DNA of 64,000 nucleotides from an uncultured bacterium (GTDB lineage Bacteria > Planctomycetota > JAJSAM01 > JAJVHW01). Each line of letters opens with the position of its first letter. Position 1 is the stretch's first letter. The DNA is taken from contig CALKVK010000034.1 in assembly GCA_937996235.1 (NCBI GenBank), positions 36,638-100,637 on the forward strand. Reading direction: 5' to 3'. The translations under genes and the position numbers were made by a program. The notes under the pieces were generated by a model. It was not told where the DNA came from. It was given only the letters and a program-made list of their open reading frames with translations, and did no database searches. Positions 51,026-62,290 of this stretch are shown piece by piece.

Positions 51026-51031
51026 TACCCT
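51026..51031 (+). promoter_or_regulatory. TACCCT -10-like element, 6 nt before GTG of a 44-residue gene (leaderless arrangement)
   Basis: TACCCT, then CGCGTC, then GTG. No ribosome site. Confidence 0.5.
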
Positions 51032-51037
51032 CGCGTC

Positions 51038-51172
51038 GTGCGGACGGCACGAGAGACGCATCCGGCCCGCGGCGGGGCGCGCCGCACGGTCTCGCTGACG
51101 GCGATCGTCGCGGCGCTGGTGCTCGTCCAGGCGCTCGTGCTGGTCGTGTCGCGCGCGTTCCTCCACTGGTGA
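51038..51172 (+). CDS. Small single-helix membrane protein (44 residues)
   Basis: A GTG at 51038 opens a 44-residue frame. An Arg-rich N-terminus (MRTARETHPARGGARR) is followed by a hydrophobic helix (VSLTAIVAALVLVQALVLVV) and ends SRAFLHW. This matches a typical membrane micropeptide. The start is 6 nt after a -10-like TACCCT and has no ribosome site, as in other genes of this window. The next gene follows 28 bp later. The role is unknown; it could be a chance frame, but the promoter placement and helix argue otherwise. Confidence 0.5.
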   Translation: MRTARETHPARGGARRTVSLTAIVAALVLVQALVLVVSRAFLHW

Positions 51173-51200
51173 GGGTCCCCGCGGCGGAGGGGAGCGGCCC

Positions 51201-51956
51201 GTGCGGGTGACGATCCTCGGCTCGGGCACGGCGGTGCCGTCGGCCGAGCGCTTCCCGGCGGGAGTGCTCGTCGAGGGCGGCGGCGTGCGCGTCGTGGTCG
51301 ACCTCGGCCCCGGGGTGCTGCGCCGCCTCGCGGCGGTGGGCGTCGCGCCGGAGTCGGTGGACGCCGTCCTGCTCACCCACTACCACGTGGACCACTGCGC
51401 GGACGTCGCGGCGCTGCTGTTCGCACTGCACGCGCCGGACACGACGCGCCCGCCCCTGCGGATCGTGGGCGGCCCCGGACTCGGCCGCTTCCTCGCCGGG
51501 CTCCGGGCGGCGTGGCCGGGCTGGCTCGAGCCGCGCGGCTACGAGCTGCGGGAGCACGAGATCGCACCGGGCCCGTTCGCGGTCGGCGGTCTCGAGGTGA
51601 CGGCGCACGCGATCGCGCACACCGCTGCGAGCCTGGCGTACCGCCTGCACGAGCCGGAGACGGGTGCGGTCGCCGCGATCAGCGGCGACGCGACGCCGTG
51701 CGCCGGACTCGTGGACGTGGCCCGCGGCGCGCACCTCTTCGTCTGCGAGTCGGCGTTCCCCGACGCGGCGCCGCGCGCGGGCCACCTGACGCCGCGCCTC
51801 GCGGGCGAGGCGGCGGCCGCGGCGGGCGTCGCGACGCTCTGTCTCACGCACTTCTATCCCGCGTGCGAGGGCCACGACGTCGCGGCCGAGGCGCGCCGGG
51901 TCTTCGGCGGGCGGGTCGTCGCCGCGCACGACCTGCTCCGCCTCGAACTGCCCTGA
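51201..51956 (+). CDS. MBL-fold metallo-hydrolase, ribonuclease Z-like
   Basis: 251 residues from a GTG after GGAGGGGAGC. The zinc motif is THYHVDH (59-65, with His60, His62, Asp64, His65), then TAHAIAHTAASLAYRL, SGDATPC and LTHFYP for the other ligands. The arrangement resembles RNase Z/ElaC and the related arylsulfatase-like MBL group. It lacks the long exosite arm of true RNase Z, and DHCAD has no following GG, so tRNA 3' processing is not certain. The substrate is unknown. Confidence 0.88.
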   Translation: MRVTILGSGTAVPSAERFPAGVLVEGGGVRVVVDLGPGVLRRLAAVGVAPESVDAVLLTHYHVDHCADVAALLFALHAPDTTRPPLRIVGGPGLGRFLAGLRAAWPGWLEPRGYELREHEIAPGPFAVGGLEVTAHAIAHTAASLAYRLHEPETGAVAAISGDATPCAGLVDVARGAHLFVCESAFPDAAPRAGHLTPRLAGEAAAAAGVATLCLTHFYPACEGHDVAAEARRVFGGRVVAAHDLLRLELP

Positions 51957-52178
51957 CGCCGTCGAACACCCCGCTCGAGGAGCGCCGCCGCAGGGATCGC
52001 GGCTCCGGCGACGCGCCGGGCGCGGGAGCTGGTGGACGAGGTGGGCCATCGCCGCGCGCGCGGTTCCCGTCGTCCGCGCCGTACGTACTGGGAGACGGGC
52101 AGCGGTTCGGGAAGAACGCCGGGGGACGGGCGTCCAAGGGGGATGTCCGGACCCGATCGGCCGAGCGGAGGTCTCGCG

Positions 52179-52730
52179 GTGAACGACTCGGAGCTCGTCG
52201 CCGCAGCCCGCGCGGGCGACGCGGCGGCGTTCGCCGCACTGATCGGGCGCTACGAGGCGCGGATCCTCCGCCTCGTGCGGGGGATGGTCCCCGCCCCGGA
52301 CGTGGAGGACGTGACCCAGGAGGCGTTCCTCAAGGCGTTCCGGAAGCTGCATCTCTTCGACGGACGCTCGTCGTTCTACACGTGGATCTACCGCCTGAGC
52401 GCCAACACCGCGATGGACTGGCGCAAGAAGGAGGCGCGCCGCCGCCACGCCCCGCTGCCGGCCACCGAGGCCGGCGAGGACCTGGTGCCGGGCGACGGCC
52501 CCGGTCCCGAGCGGCGGGCGGTGCAGATCGAGCTCGGCGAGCGCATCGACCGCGCCGTGGCGGAGCTGCCCGACACGTATCGCGAGATCGTGCTCCTGCG
52601 CGAGGCGCGGGGACTCTCGTACGAGGAGATCGCGGCCGAGCTGGGCATCAGCAAGGGCACGGTGGAGTCCCGCCTCTTCCGCGCCCGGGAACGCCTGCGG
52701 GAGCGGCTCCGGCCGTGGATCGAGACATGA
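52179..52730 (+). CDS. ECF-family RNA polymerase sigma factor
   Basis: 183 residues from a GTG (GCGGAG upstream); a possible longer start is at 52143. Region 2: FAALIGRYEARILRLVRGMV then DVEDVTQEAFLKAFRKL and FYTWIYRLSANTAMDWRKKE. Region 4: ELPDTYREIVLLREARGLSY then EEIAAELGISKGTVESRLFR. The anti-sigma gene overlaps its stop (ATGA), a strong sign of a coupled pair. Beyond that are a small membrane protein and the PilM/PilO genes, which it may control. Confidence 0.94.
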   Translation: MNDSELVAAARAGDAAAFAALIGRYEARILRLVRGMVPAPDVEDVTQEAFLKAFRKLHLFDGRSSFYTWIYRLSANTAMDWRKKEARRRHAPLPATEAGEDLVPGDGPGPERRAVQIELGERIDRAVAELPDTYREIVLLREARGLSYEEIAAELGISKGTVESRLFRARERLRERLRPWIET

Positions 52731-53182
52731 ACACCGAACCTGCCCCCACGGACCTGCGCTGCGAGCGTGTGCGGCTGCTGCTCTCGCTCGCCGCCGACGA
52801 CGCGGCGACGCCCGCCCAGACGGCGGAGATCGACGCGCACCTGCCGGGCTGCGCCGCGTGCCGCGCGGCGCGCGGCGTCGACGCCGCCGTGCGGGCGCGC
52901 TTCGGGGCGCCGGTCACGGCGAGCTCCGGGTTCGCGGAACGCGTCGCGGCGGCCGCTCTCGCGCAGCGACGCGAGTCGCGGGCGCAGAACCGCTTCCTCG
53001 CGTCCGCGGCGGCCGCAGCGGTGCTCGTCGCCGCCGCCGGGGGCTTCGTGTTCGAGGGCCTCTCGGCCCGGCGGCCGCAGGCGACGCCGGTCGTCGCGAC
53101 CGCCCGCGACGCGGCGGGCCGCGCCCTCGCGACGGGCCTCGCACTGGGTCGCGCGCCGACGGCGCGCGCGGAGGGACGCTGA
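52727..53182 (+). CDS. Zinc-finger (zf-HC2) transmembrane anti-sigma factor
   Basis: 151 residues. ZAS motif His38-x3-Cys42-x2-Cys45 (HLPGCAAC) with an earlier Cys12. One membrane helix spans about 90-109 (FLASAAAAAVLVAAAGGFVF), and the short external tail is Ala/Arg-rich. It is translated with the sigma factor (4-bp overlap), so stoichiometry is probably set by coupling. The external domain is too short to bind much, so the signal may come through the next gene product. Confidence 0.9.
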   Translation: MNTEPAPTDLRCERVRLLLSLAADDAATPAQTAEIDAHLPGCAACRAARGVDAAVRARFGAPVTASSGFAERVAAAALAQRRESRAQNRFLASAAAAAVLVAAAGGFVFEGLSARRPQATPVVATARDAAGRALATGLALGRAPTARAEGR

Positions 53183-53183
53183 C

Positions 53184-53540
53184 ATGCTGGCCGACAGGAC
53201 CCTGCTCGGGACGACGCTCCTCGTGACCTTCCTCTCGGGCGGCGCGCTCGGCTACCTGGCGCGCGACGCGCGGCGGCCGGCGCCGGTCCGGCCGTACGCG
53301 GTCGAGACGGTCTTCGCGACGCAGCTCGACGCGCTCGCGCAGCGCGGCTACGACGAGACGGAGCTCGGGCAGGCGCGCACGATCTACACGGACTACCTCG
53401 GCGAGTACCAGACGTGGCTGAACGCGTTCTTCGACACCCACACGGACGCCCTCGACCGCCTCGACCGCCGCTGCGAGGAGCGGCTGCGCGATCTCGAGGC
53501 GACGCACCGCGAGCGCACCGGCGGATCCGAGACGCGATGA
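53184..53540 (+). CDS. Small membrane-anchored periplasmic protein (CpxP/Spy-like?)
   Basis: 118 residues. An N-terminal helix (about 6-24, TLLGTTLLVTFLSGGALGYL) anchors or exports it. The rest is a charged helical hairpin (TQLDALAQRGYDETELGQAR; DALDRLDRRCEERLRDLEAT), resembling periplasmic sensor helices such as Spy, CpxP or heavy-metal-sensor proteins. It sits one base after the anti-sigma stop, so a role in signalling to that anti-sigma is plausible. Confidence 0.7.
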   Translation: MLADRTLLGTTLLVTFLSGGALGYLARDARRPAPVRPYAVETVFATQLDALAQRGYDETELGQARTIYTDYLGEYQTWLNAFFDTHTDALDRLDRRCEERLRDLEATHRERTGGSETR

Positions 53541-53621
53541 GGCGCGCGGTTTCGTTGTTGGACTTGACGCTGCGCGGAGGGGAGCCTCGGCCCCCCCGCA
53601 GCGGCCCGCAGGAGTGAGGTA

Positions 53622-55358
53622 GTGGCGAAGGCAGCCGGCATCGACATCGGCTCGCACGCATGCAAGGTCGCCGTCGTGGACGGCGGCCCGAAGGGCGGCC
53701 GTCTGCTGCGCTACGTCGTGCAGGAGTACGAGCTCGGGGCCGGCGGCGCCCTGACGCCGACCGCCGTGCTCGAGGCGCTGCGCAAGGCGCTCGCGGAGGC
53801 GCGGGCGCCGCGCAACGCGGCGAGCGTCGCGATCCCGGCCGAGCAGTGCATCCTGCGCGAGATCTCGGTGCCGTTCACGCAGGACGAGCAGATCCAGCGC
53901 GTGGCGAAGTTCGAGTTCGAGCCGCACCTGCACAGCGCGGCCATCGAGGACGTCGTCGTCGACTTCGTGAAGACGGGGCCCGCGCGCGGCGGCACGCGCC
54001 TGCTCGTCATCGCCGCGCTGAAGCAGATGCTGCGCACGCGCCTCGAGCAGTTGGCGCACGTCGGCGTCGATCCGCTGCACCTCGACGTGGACGTCGCCGC
54101 GCTCTTCAACGTGGCGCGCAGCTCGGGCATCCTCGACGAGCACCCGAACTGCCTGATCATCGACATCGGCGCGCGCACCACGAAGACGATCTACGTGCAG
54201 GACGGCCGCATCAAGGTCGCGCGCTCGATCCGCCTCGGCGCGCGCGCCGCGCGGCAGCGGATCGCGGCGGACTTCGAGGGCGACGACGACGCGACGCAGC
54301 GCGCGATCGAGAACGCCGCGAGCGCGGAGCTGCTCGCCCAGGCGCCGGTGGCGGGCGCGGCCACGGTCGACATCGTCACGTCCGTGGCGGAGATGGAGGC
54401 GCTCGTCGCGCACGGCCGGCAGGAGGAGTTCCTGCAGCGCGTGATCCGCGAGACGCAGCGCACGCTGCCGATGATGGGCGAGGGCGACGCGATCACGCGC
54501 GTGTTCCTCACCGGCGGCGGCGCGGCGCAGCACCCCAACGCCCACGCTGCGCTGGCCGAGCGGTTCGGCGCGCCCGTGGAGGCGCTGCCCGTGACGGCGG
54601 CCGTCACACAGGATCTCCCGCCGACCGAGAAGGCGCGCGTGGACGCCGGCGGTGCGGTGGCGATCGGCACGGCGCTGAAGGTCCTCGGCATCGACGCCGG
54701 CGAGATCGACCTGCGGCGCGAGGACTTCCGCTTCGCGCGCACCTTCGACCAGGTCAAGACGGCCGTCGCGCTGGGCGTCACGCTGCTCTTCTTCGCGGTG
54801 TTCCTGTTCTGGCTCACGCTCTTCATGGACATCCAGAAGGCGCAGGGCGAGCTGATGGACCTGCAGCGCGCCGCGCGCGCCGAGCTCGACGCGGACGTCT
54901 TCGACGCCTACGCGCAGTCGGTGCGCGACCCGCACACGGTCCAGATCAACGGCGACCCCGAGAAGTACTTCCCCACCACGAAGACGGCGCTCGGGCGCGT
55001 GCAGAACCACCTGAAGAACGAGCTCGGTCTCGCCACCGAGATCCCGCCGATCACGTCGTGCCTCGAGACGTGGCTGGCCGTCACGAACAGCATCAAGAAC
55101 GTGCGCGAGAAGATCCCGTACCTGGCCATCAAGTCCGAGGACTACGACCAGGAGAAGGGCACGCTGCGCGTGATCGTCTCCAGCTACACCGAGCCCGACC
55201 TGATCGTCGAGGAGCTGCGCAAGTACACGCCGGACCAGGGCGGCAACCTGTTCGCGAGCGTGGACACGAAGAACATGACGCAGCTCGGAGACGGTCGCAT
55301 CGAGGCGCCGATCGAGCTCGTGATGCTGCCGCGCGAGTCCGCGGAGGCGCAGCAGTGA
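53622..55358 (+). CDS. PilM-PilN-type fusion, type IV pilus / GspL-like assembly protein
   Basis: 578 residues from a GTG after GGAGTGAGGTA. The actin-like ATPase part (1-~360) shows AGIDIGSHACKVAVVD (5-20), CLIIDIGARTTKTIYV (177-192) and RVFLTGGGAAQ (293-303). One membrane helix follows (380-402), then a coiled stretch and a ferredoxin-like periplasmic domain (about 410-578), as in GspL or PilN. In most type IV pilus systems PilM and PilN are separate; here one chain spans the membrane, as in GspL of type II secretion. It couples cytoplasmic ATPase work to the pseudopilus base. The next gene overlaps by 4 bp (GTGA). Confidence 0.87.
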   Translation: MAKAAGIDIGSHACKVAVVDGGPKGGRLLRYVVQEYELGAGGALTPTAVLEALRKALAEARAPRNAASVAIPAEQCILREISVPFTQDEQIQRVAKFEFEPHLHSAAIEDVVVDFVKTGPARGGTRLLVIAALKQMLRTRLEQLAHVGVDPLHLDVDVAALFNVARSSGILDEHPNCLIIDIGARTTKTIYVQDGRIKVARSIRLGARAARQRIAADFEGDDDATQRAIENAASAELLAQAPVAGAATVDIVTSVAEMEALVAHGRQEEFLQRVIRETQRTLPMMGEGDAITRVFLTGGGAAQHPNAHAALAERFGAPVEALPVTAAVTQDLPPTEKARVDAGGAVAIGTALKVLGIDAGEIDLRREDFRFARTFDQVKTAVALGVTLLFFAVFLFWLTLFMDIQKAQGELMDLQRAARAELDADVFDAYAQSVRDPHTVQINGDPEKYFPTTKTALGRVQNHLKNELGLATEIPPITSCLETWLAVTNSIKNVREKIPYLAIKSEDYDQEKGTLRVIVSSYTEPDLIVEELRKYTPDQGGNLFASVDTKNMTQLGDGRIEAPIELVMLPRESAEAQQ

Positions 55359-55918
55359 AGACCGACACGCCGGCCCAGGGCGAAGAGCTGGATGTCGTCA
55401 AGCTCTACCTCTGGCTCATGCTCGCGATCACCGTCGCGGTGGGCGGAGCCATCTGGTACCACAAGACGCGCGTCGACGAGCTCCGCGCGCGCGTCACCAG
55501 CGCACGCGCCGGCCTGGCCGGCATGGTCGCCGCGAAGCAGCAGATCACGTCGATGCTCGGCGTGTACGCGGCCAACAAGGAGGACGAGGCCCGGCGCACG
55601 CCCGGCACGTGGTTCTCGCGCGTCTGGCAGCGCAAGGGCATCTCCGACCAGTCCGTGCGGCCCCAGACGTGGGTCGAGCGGTACAACCAGCGCGGCAACT
55701 TCGACGAGAGTCAGCTCGAGATCAAGATCGACAACAAGAACCCGCTGCGCCGCGAACAGGTCGCGCAGCTCGCCCACGAGATCGAGCACGCGAGCACGCG
55801 CCTGCGCATCGTCGAGCTGAAGCTGCGCCGTGCCGGCGGCAAGGACGCGTTCGAAGACGACGCGTGGACCGGGTCGCTGACCGTCGGCTACCGGACCGCG
55901 CGGATCAAGGGCGAGTAG
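55355..55918 (+). CDS. PilO/GspM-like inner-membrane assembly protein
   Basis: 187 residues. A short cytoplasmic start is followed by one membrane helix (about 18-36, LYLWLMLAITVAVGGAIWYH). A coiled-coil follows (RVDELRARVTSARAGLAGMV), and the rest is a charged alpha/beta domain. Size, topology and position immediately after the PilM-PilN fusion make it the PilO/GspM-type partner. There is no detectable sequence signature beyond that. It ends 11 bp before the convergent carB stop. Confidence 0.72.
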   Translation: MKTDTPAQGEELDVVKLYLWLMLAITVAVGGAIWYHKTRVDELRARVTSARAGLAGMVAAKQQITSMLGVYAANKEDEARRTPGTWFSRVWQRKGISDQSVRPQTWVERYNQRGNFDESQLEIKIDNKNPLRREQVAQLAHEIEHASTRLRIVELKLRRAGGKDAFEDDAWTGSLTVGYRTARIKGE

Positions 55919-55928
55919 CGCCGCGCCG

Positions 55929-59174
<3,246 letters not shown>

Positions 59175-59273
59175 GGCGTGTGTCTCCCAACCGGTGGCGT
59201 CCGCGGGGGCCGGTCGCGCATGTTCCGGACGGCGCGCCCGTCGGGGCGAGGCAAAAGCGCGGCGCGGCGCGGA

Positions 59274-60230
59274 TCAGGCCGGAGGCGTGCCTCCGGAGGG
59301 TCGCCGGCGGCGGCGGCGCGGCCGTGCGCGGCGGGGTTCGCCCGGGGCATCCTCCGGGCCGCCCGCCGCACGTCCCGCGGGCGCCTCGGAGGGCACGCCG
59401 GCAGCTCCGCCGCCGCCGCCTCCGCCGCCCCCACGCCCGCGCCGCGGACGGCGCGCGCGCGGGCGCGCCCCGCGCTGCCCGTCGCCGCGGTCCTCGCGGC
59501 GCTCGGGCAGCTCCGCCCCCGGAAGCGCGTCGAGGAGCTCGTCCACCGTGCGGCGCCGCTCAGGCACCGGGGCGGCGTCCTCCGCGGGCTGCGCGGACTC
59601 TTCGGCGTGCTGGTGCGCCGGGTCCTCGCAGACGTGCTCGGGCGCCTTGCGCCGCGAGGCCTCGCGCATGCGCCGTCGGCGGCTGGCGCGGTCCTCGGAG
59701 CGCCGCTGCCCCGGGTAGAGCTCGGGCCGGCGCGGCTCGGGCTCCGGGGGCGGCTCCGCCGCGGCGGCCTCCTCGACGGGCGCCTCGACCGGCGGGGCCG
59801 GCGGTGCGTCCCCCGCTTCGGGAGGCGCGTCCCCGGGGACCGCCTCGCCCTCCGCGGGCGCCGCGGCGCGCAGGACCAGGCGCACGTCCTCGTCGGGCTC
59901 CGGGATCGACTCGACCGTCAGGAGCGGCGGCACGGCGCCCTCCGGCTGCCGCAGCGCGCGCACGCGGGCCGTGTACTGCCACGACAGGAAGTCGAGCTTG
60001 AGGTCGTCGGCCGCGTCCTCGACGTCGTCGTCCGAGCTCAGGGGGTGCGGCTCCGGCGCGGCCTCGAAGTACGTGCAGGCGCGCCCGAGGAAGAGCGGGC
60101 AGTCGAGCATGTGGAACGTGCCGAGCTGGTTGCGGCACAGGTTGGTCGCCTCGGGCGTCCGGCCGTCGGCAGCCGCGCGGTGCAGGTTGTGGAGGCAGCT
60201 CTCCGGGGCGGGGTCGTCGGCGCGCGTCAC
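59274..60230 (-). CDS. Cys-rich N-terminus, Arg/Gly-rich C-terminus: uncharacterised protein
   Basis: 318 residues from a GTG at 60230, 6 nt after TATCCT and with no ribosome site. Residues 1-60 carry four or five Cys (SCLHNLHRA; TNLCRNQLGTFHML; DCPLFLGRACTYFE), a pattern like a metal cluster or zinc site. The middle is Pro/Glu/Ala-rich and disordered. The last ~100 residues are Arg/Gly-rich with RGGGGGGGGG, which is RNA-binding-like. No family recognised. It lies upstream of carB on the same strand, 99 bp away. Confidence 0.6.
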   Translation of the reverse strand: MTRADDPAPESCLHNLHRAAADGRTPEATNLCRNQLGTFHMLDCPLFLGRACTYFEAAPEPHPLSSDDDVEDAADDLKLDFLSWQYTARVRALRQPEGAVPPLLTVESIPEPDEDVRLVLRAAAPAEGEAVPGDAPPEAGDAPPAPPVEAPVEEAAAAEPPPEPEPRRPELYPGQRRSEDRASRRRRMREASRRKAPEHVCEDPAHQHAEESAQPAEDAAPVPERRRTVDELLDALPGAELPERREDRGDGQRGARPRARRPRRGRGGGGGGGGGAAGVPSEAPAGRAAGGPEDAPGEPRRARPRRRRRRPSGGTPPA

Positions 60231-60236
60231 GCGGCG

Positions 60237-60242
60237 AGGATA
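60237..60242 (-). promoter_or_regulatory. TATCCT -10-like element, 6 nt before GTG (leaderless arrangement)
   Basis: Minus-strand TATCCT (60242-60237), then CGCCGC and the GTG of the Cys/Arg-rich protein. Confidence 0.55.
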
Positions 60243-60340
60243 GCCGTCGGGTCGGGCGCGCCCCGGACCATTCGACCGGCCCCGTCGCTCTAGCCCGTGC
60301 CCCCGACGGGCGATGAAGGGAGCGGGCGGAAGGAGCGCGC

Positions 60341-61936
60341 GTGACGGCCGAGAGCGGAGGCAGAGACGTGCGACGCGACGTCGCCGTGGCCGTGCTCGCG
60401 GGCGCGGTCGCGTTCCTCGTCGCGGCGCTTCTCTCCTCGCGCGAGCTCGGCGGGCTCGGCGGCGACGACGCGGAGTACGTGCTCCTCGCCCGCTCGCTGC
60501 GCGAGCGCCTCGCCTACGTCTCCGACTGGGAGCCCGGGGCGACGGGACCGCACACGCTCTACCCGCCGCTCCTGCCGCTCCTGCTCGTCCCGTTCGTCGG
60601 CTCGGCGCCGGACTCGTTCCTCGGCTGTCACCTGCTGCTCGCGGGCTGCGGCGGCGTGGCCGTCGGACTGCTGACGCTGCTGTTCGCCCGCCGCGGACTC
60701 CCGCTGCCGGCGGCCGCCGCCGGCGCGCTCGCCCCGGCGCTCTCCGAGCTGTGGATCCGCGGCGCGGTGGACGTGCTGTCGGAGCTGCCGTTCCTGGCGT
60801 TGCTCACCGGGGCGCTGCTCGCGCTCGAGCCGCCCGCGGGGGGCGTCCGGACGCGGCGCCGCGCCGTCCTCGCCGCAGTGCTCGCCGCGGCGGCGTTCCT
60901 GACGCGCACGGCGGCGATCGCGCTCGTGCCGTGGGTGCTGCTCGACCTGCTCGTCCGCCGGCGCGGGGGAGGGCGCGCGGGGCTCCCGGCCGCCGTCGGA
61001 CTCGTGGCGGCCGTCGGGGGCTGGTTCGCGTACGGCGCGCTCGCGGGGAGCGGGGGCACGTACACGGCCGTCCTCGCGCGCGGCGAGGGCGCCGTGGACG
61101 CGCCGCTCCTCGAGCGCGCGTGGCTGGGCCTCACCGAGGTCTACCTGCCGAACCTGCCGGCGTTCGTGTTCCCGTCGGGCGGCGGTCTCTGGGCCGCGCT
61201 CGGGTGGGCGTTCTGGGTTCTCGTCCTGGTCGGCCTCGTCGCGGGCGTCCTGCGGCACCGCACGGTGCGCAGCACCGAGGGGCAGTTCGTGCTCGCGTTC
61301 GGTATGTTCTGCGCGTGGAACTTCCGCGACCCGCGCTTCGGGATCGGGATGTTCCCGTTCGCGCTGCTGCTCGCCCTCGAGGGACTCGCGGCGCTGGCGG
61401 CGCGGGCCCGCGTGCCGCGCGCGTCCGCGGTCGTGGGCGTCGGCGCCCTGCTGCTGCTCCTGCCGAACGCCGTCCACCTCGCGCGCTCGACGTTCCCCCG
61501 CGCAGCGCGCGCGACCCCGCGCGCCGAGGGCGCCGCGCCCGGTTCGGCGCCGCCCGCCGTGGCGCGCTTCCACGAGACGTGGTGGATGGACGACGCGACC
61601 TTCGCCGCCGCGGCGCCGCCCATCCGCGACTACCTGGAGCTGTGCCGCGCCGTGCGCACCGACGCGAGCGCGCCGCCGGGGGCGCTGGTCGCGTCGAACC
61701 CGCGCGTCGCCGCGCTGCTCACCGGGCGGCGCTGCACGACGGTCGCGCCGGGCGAGGCGCCCGAGGAGACGCTCACCCGGCTGCGGGCGATGGGCGTCGA
61801 GCTGCTGCTCGTCGACGCGTTCGTCAACGAGCGGGCCGACGCGCTCCGCGCGCTCGTCCGCACGCCGGGCGTGGAGCTGGCGCAGGTCGGGCGCATCGGC
61901 ACCGCGCACCTGCTCCGCATCGCGCCGCCGCGCTGA
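60341..61936 (+). CDS. GT-C-type integral membrane glycosyltransferase (ArnT/PMT-like)
   Basis: 531 residues with about ten membrane helices in the first 370 residues. An acidic first loop GGDDAEYVLL (Asp42, Asp43, Glu45) and HTLYPPLLPLLL just before the second helix are typical of the ArnT/PMT GT-C fold, which uses a lipid-linked sugar donor. The C-terminal ~130 residues are outside the membrane. The acceptor is unknown. A GGAAGGAGC site precedes the GTG. It converges on the selenoprotein gene with a 19-bp gap. Confidence 0.78.
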   Translation: MTAESGGRDVRRDVAVAVLAGAVAFLVAALLSSRELGGLGGDDAEYVLLARSLRERLAYVSDWEPGATGPHTLYPPLLPLLLVPFVGSAPDSFLGCHLLLAGCGGVAVGLLTLLFARRGLPLPAAAAGALAPALSELWIRGAVDVLSELPFLALLTGALLALEPPAGGVRTRRRAVLAAVLAAAAFLTRTAAIALVPWVLLDLLVRRRGGGRAGLPAAVGLVAAVGGWFAYGALAGSGGTYTAVLARGEGAVDAPLLERAWLGLTEVYLPNLPAFVFPSGGGLWAALGWAFWVLVLVGLVAGVLRHRTVRSTEGQFVLAFGMFCAWNFRDPRFGIGMFPFALLLALEGLAALAARARVPRASAVVGVGALLLLLPNAVHLARSTFPRAARATPRAEGAAPGSAPPAVARFHETWWMDDATFAAAAPPIRDYLELCRAVRTDASAPPGALVASNPRVAALLTGRRCTTVAPGEAPEETLTRLRAMGVELLLVDAFVNERADALRALVRTPGVELAQVGRIGTAHLLRIAPPR

Positions 61937-61955
61937 GCACCGAGGCCCGGGGCCG

Positions 61956-62195
61956 TCAGTCGGGCAGCGCTTCCGTGACGCGGCGGAGCATCTCGTCCTC
62001 GTCGGGGAACTCGCCCGTCTCGAGCTTCGAGTAGAGCAGGCGCCCCCCCACCGACAGCTCGAAGCATCCGCCCTTGCTCGGCACGAGCTCGAGCGACGTG
62101 ATGCGGCGCTTCAGGTTCGACAGCAGCAGGCTGGTCAGGCTCACGGCCTGAGGTTCGTAGTTTCAGAGCGAGCAGTATTCGAGGCGGACGTTCAC
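61956..62195 (-). CDS. SelW/Rdx family selenoprotein (UGA = selenocysteine)
   Basis: 79 residues if the UGA at 62165-62163 is read as selenocysteine. GTG at 62195 is preceded by AGGAG, a good ribosome site. The frame reads MNVRLEYCSL-Sec-NYEPQA, i.e. the Rdx/SelW redox motif Cys8-x-x-Sec11 with the usual following Asn-Tyr. The C-terminal part LELVPSKGGCFELSVGGRLL then YSKLETGEFPDEDEML is the family signature. A shorter frame starting after the UGA (from 62144) would drop the redox motif and the ribosome site. A hairpin 11 nt after the UGA fits a bacterial SECIS. The family is a thioredoxin-fold selenoprotein of redox function. Confidence 0.85.
62135..62151 (-). promoter_or_regulatory. SECIS-like hairpin downstream of the UGA
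   Basis: TCAGGC (62151-62146) pairs with GCCTGA (62140-62135) across the CGTGA loop, read on the minus strand. It starts exactly 11 nt after the UGA, the spacing of the apical stem in the fdhF-type bacterial element. The loop has a G and a U, but I cannot show SelB binding. Confidence 0.6.
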
Positions 62196-62278
62196 GGGAT
62201 CTCCTCTCGGCTGACGTGGCGACGCGCAGACCGCGCCTGCGAGGGAACGCATTCGGAACCGCGCTCCTTCCCGCACGC

Positions 62279-62284
62279 TACCCT
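62279..62284 (+). promoter_or_regulatory. TACCCT -10-like element, 6 nt before GTG (leaderless arrangement)
   Basis: TACCCT then CTCGGC then the GTG of the amidohydrolase. No ribosome site. Confidence 0.55.
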
Positions 62285-62290
62285 CTCGGC

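Noticed and set aside
51201..51956. Calling the MBL protein a true RNase Z (rnz)
   Set aside because: The exosite arm and the usual motif II context are missing, so only RNase Z-like is justified.
61956..62144. 62-residue protein starting after the UGA
   Set aside because: It drops the redox motif and the ribosome site; the longer selenoprotein reading explains both the UGA and the upstream coding-like sequence.
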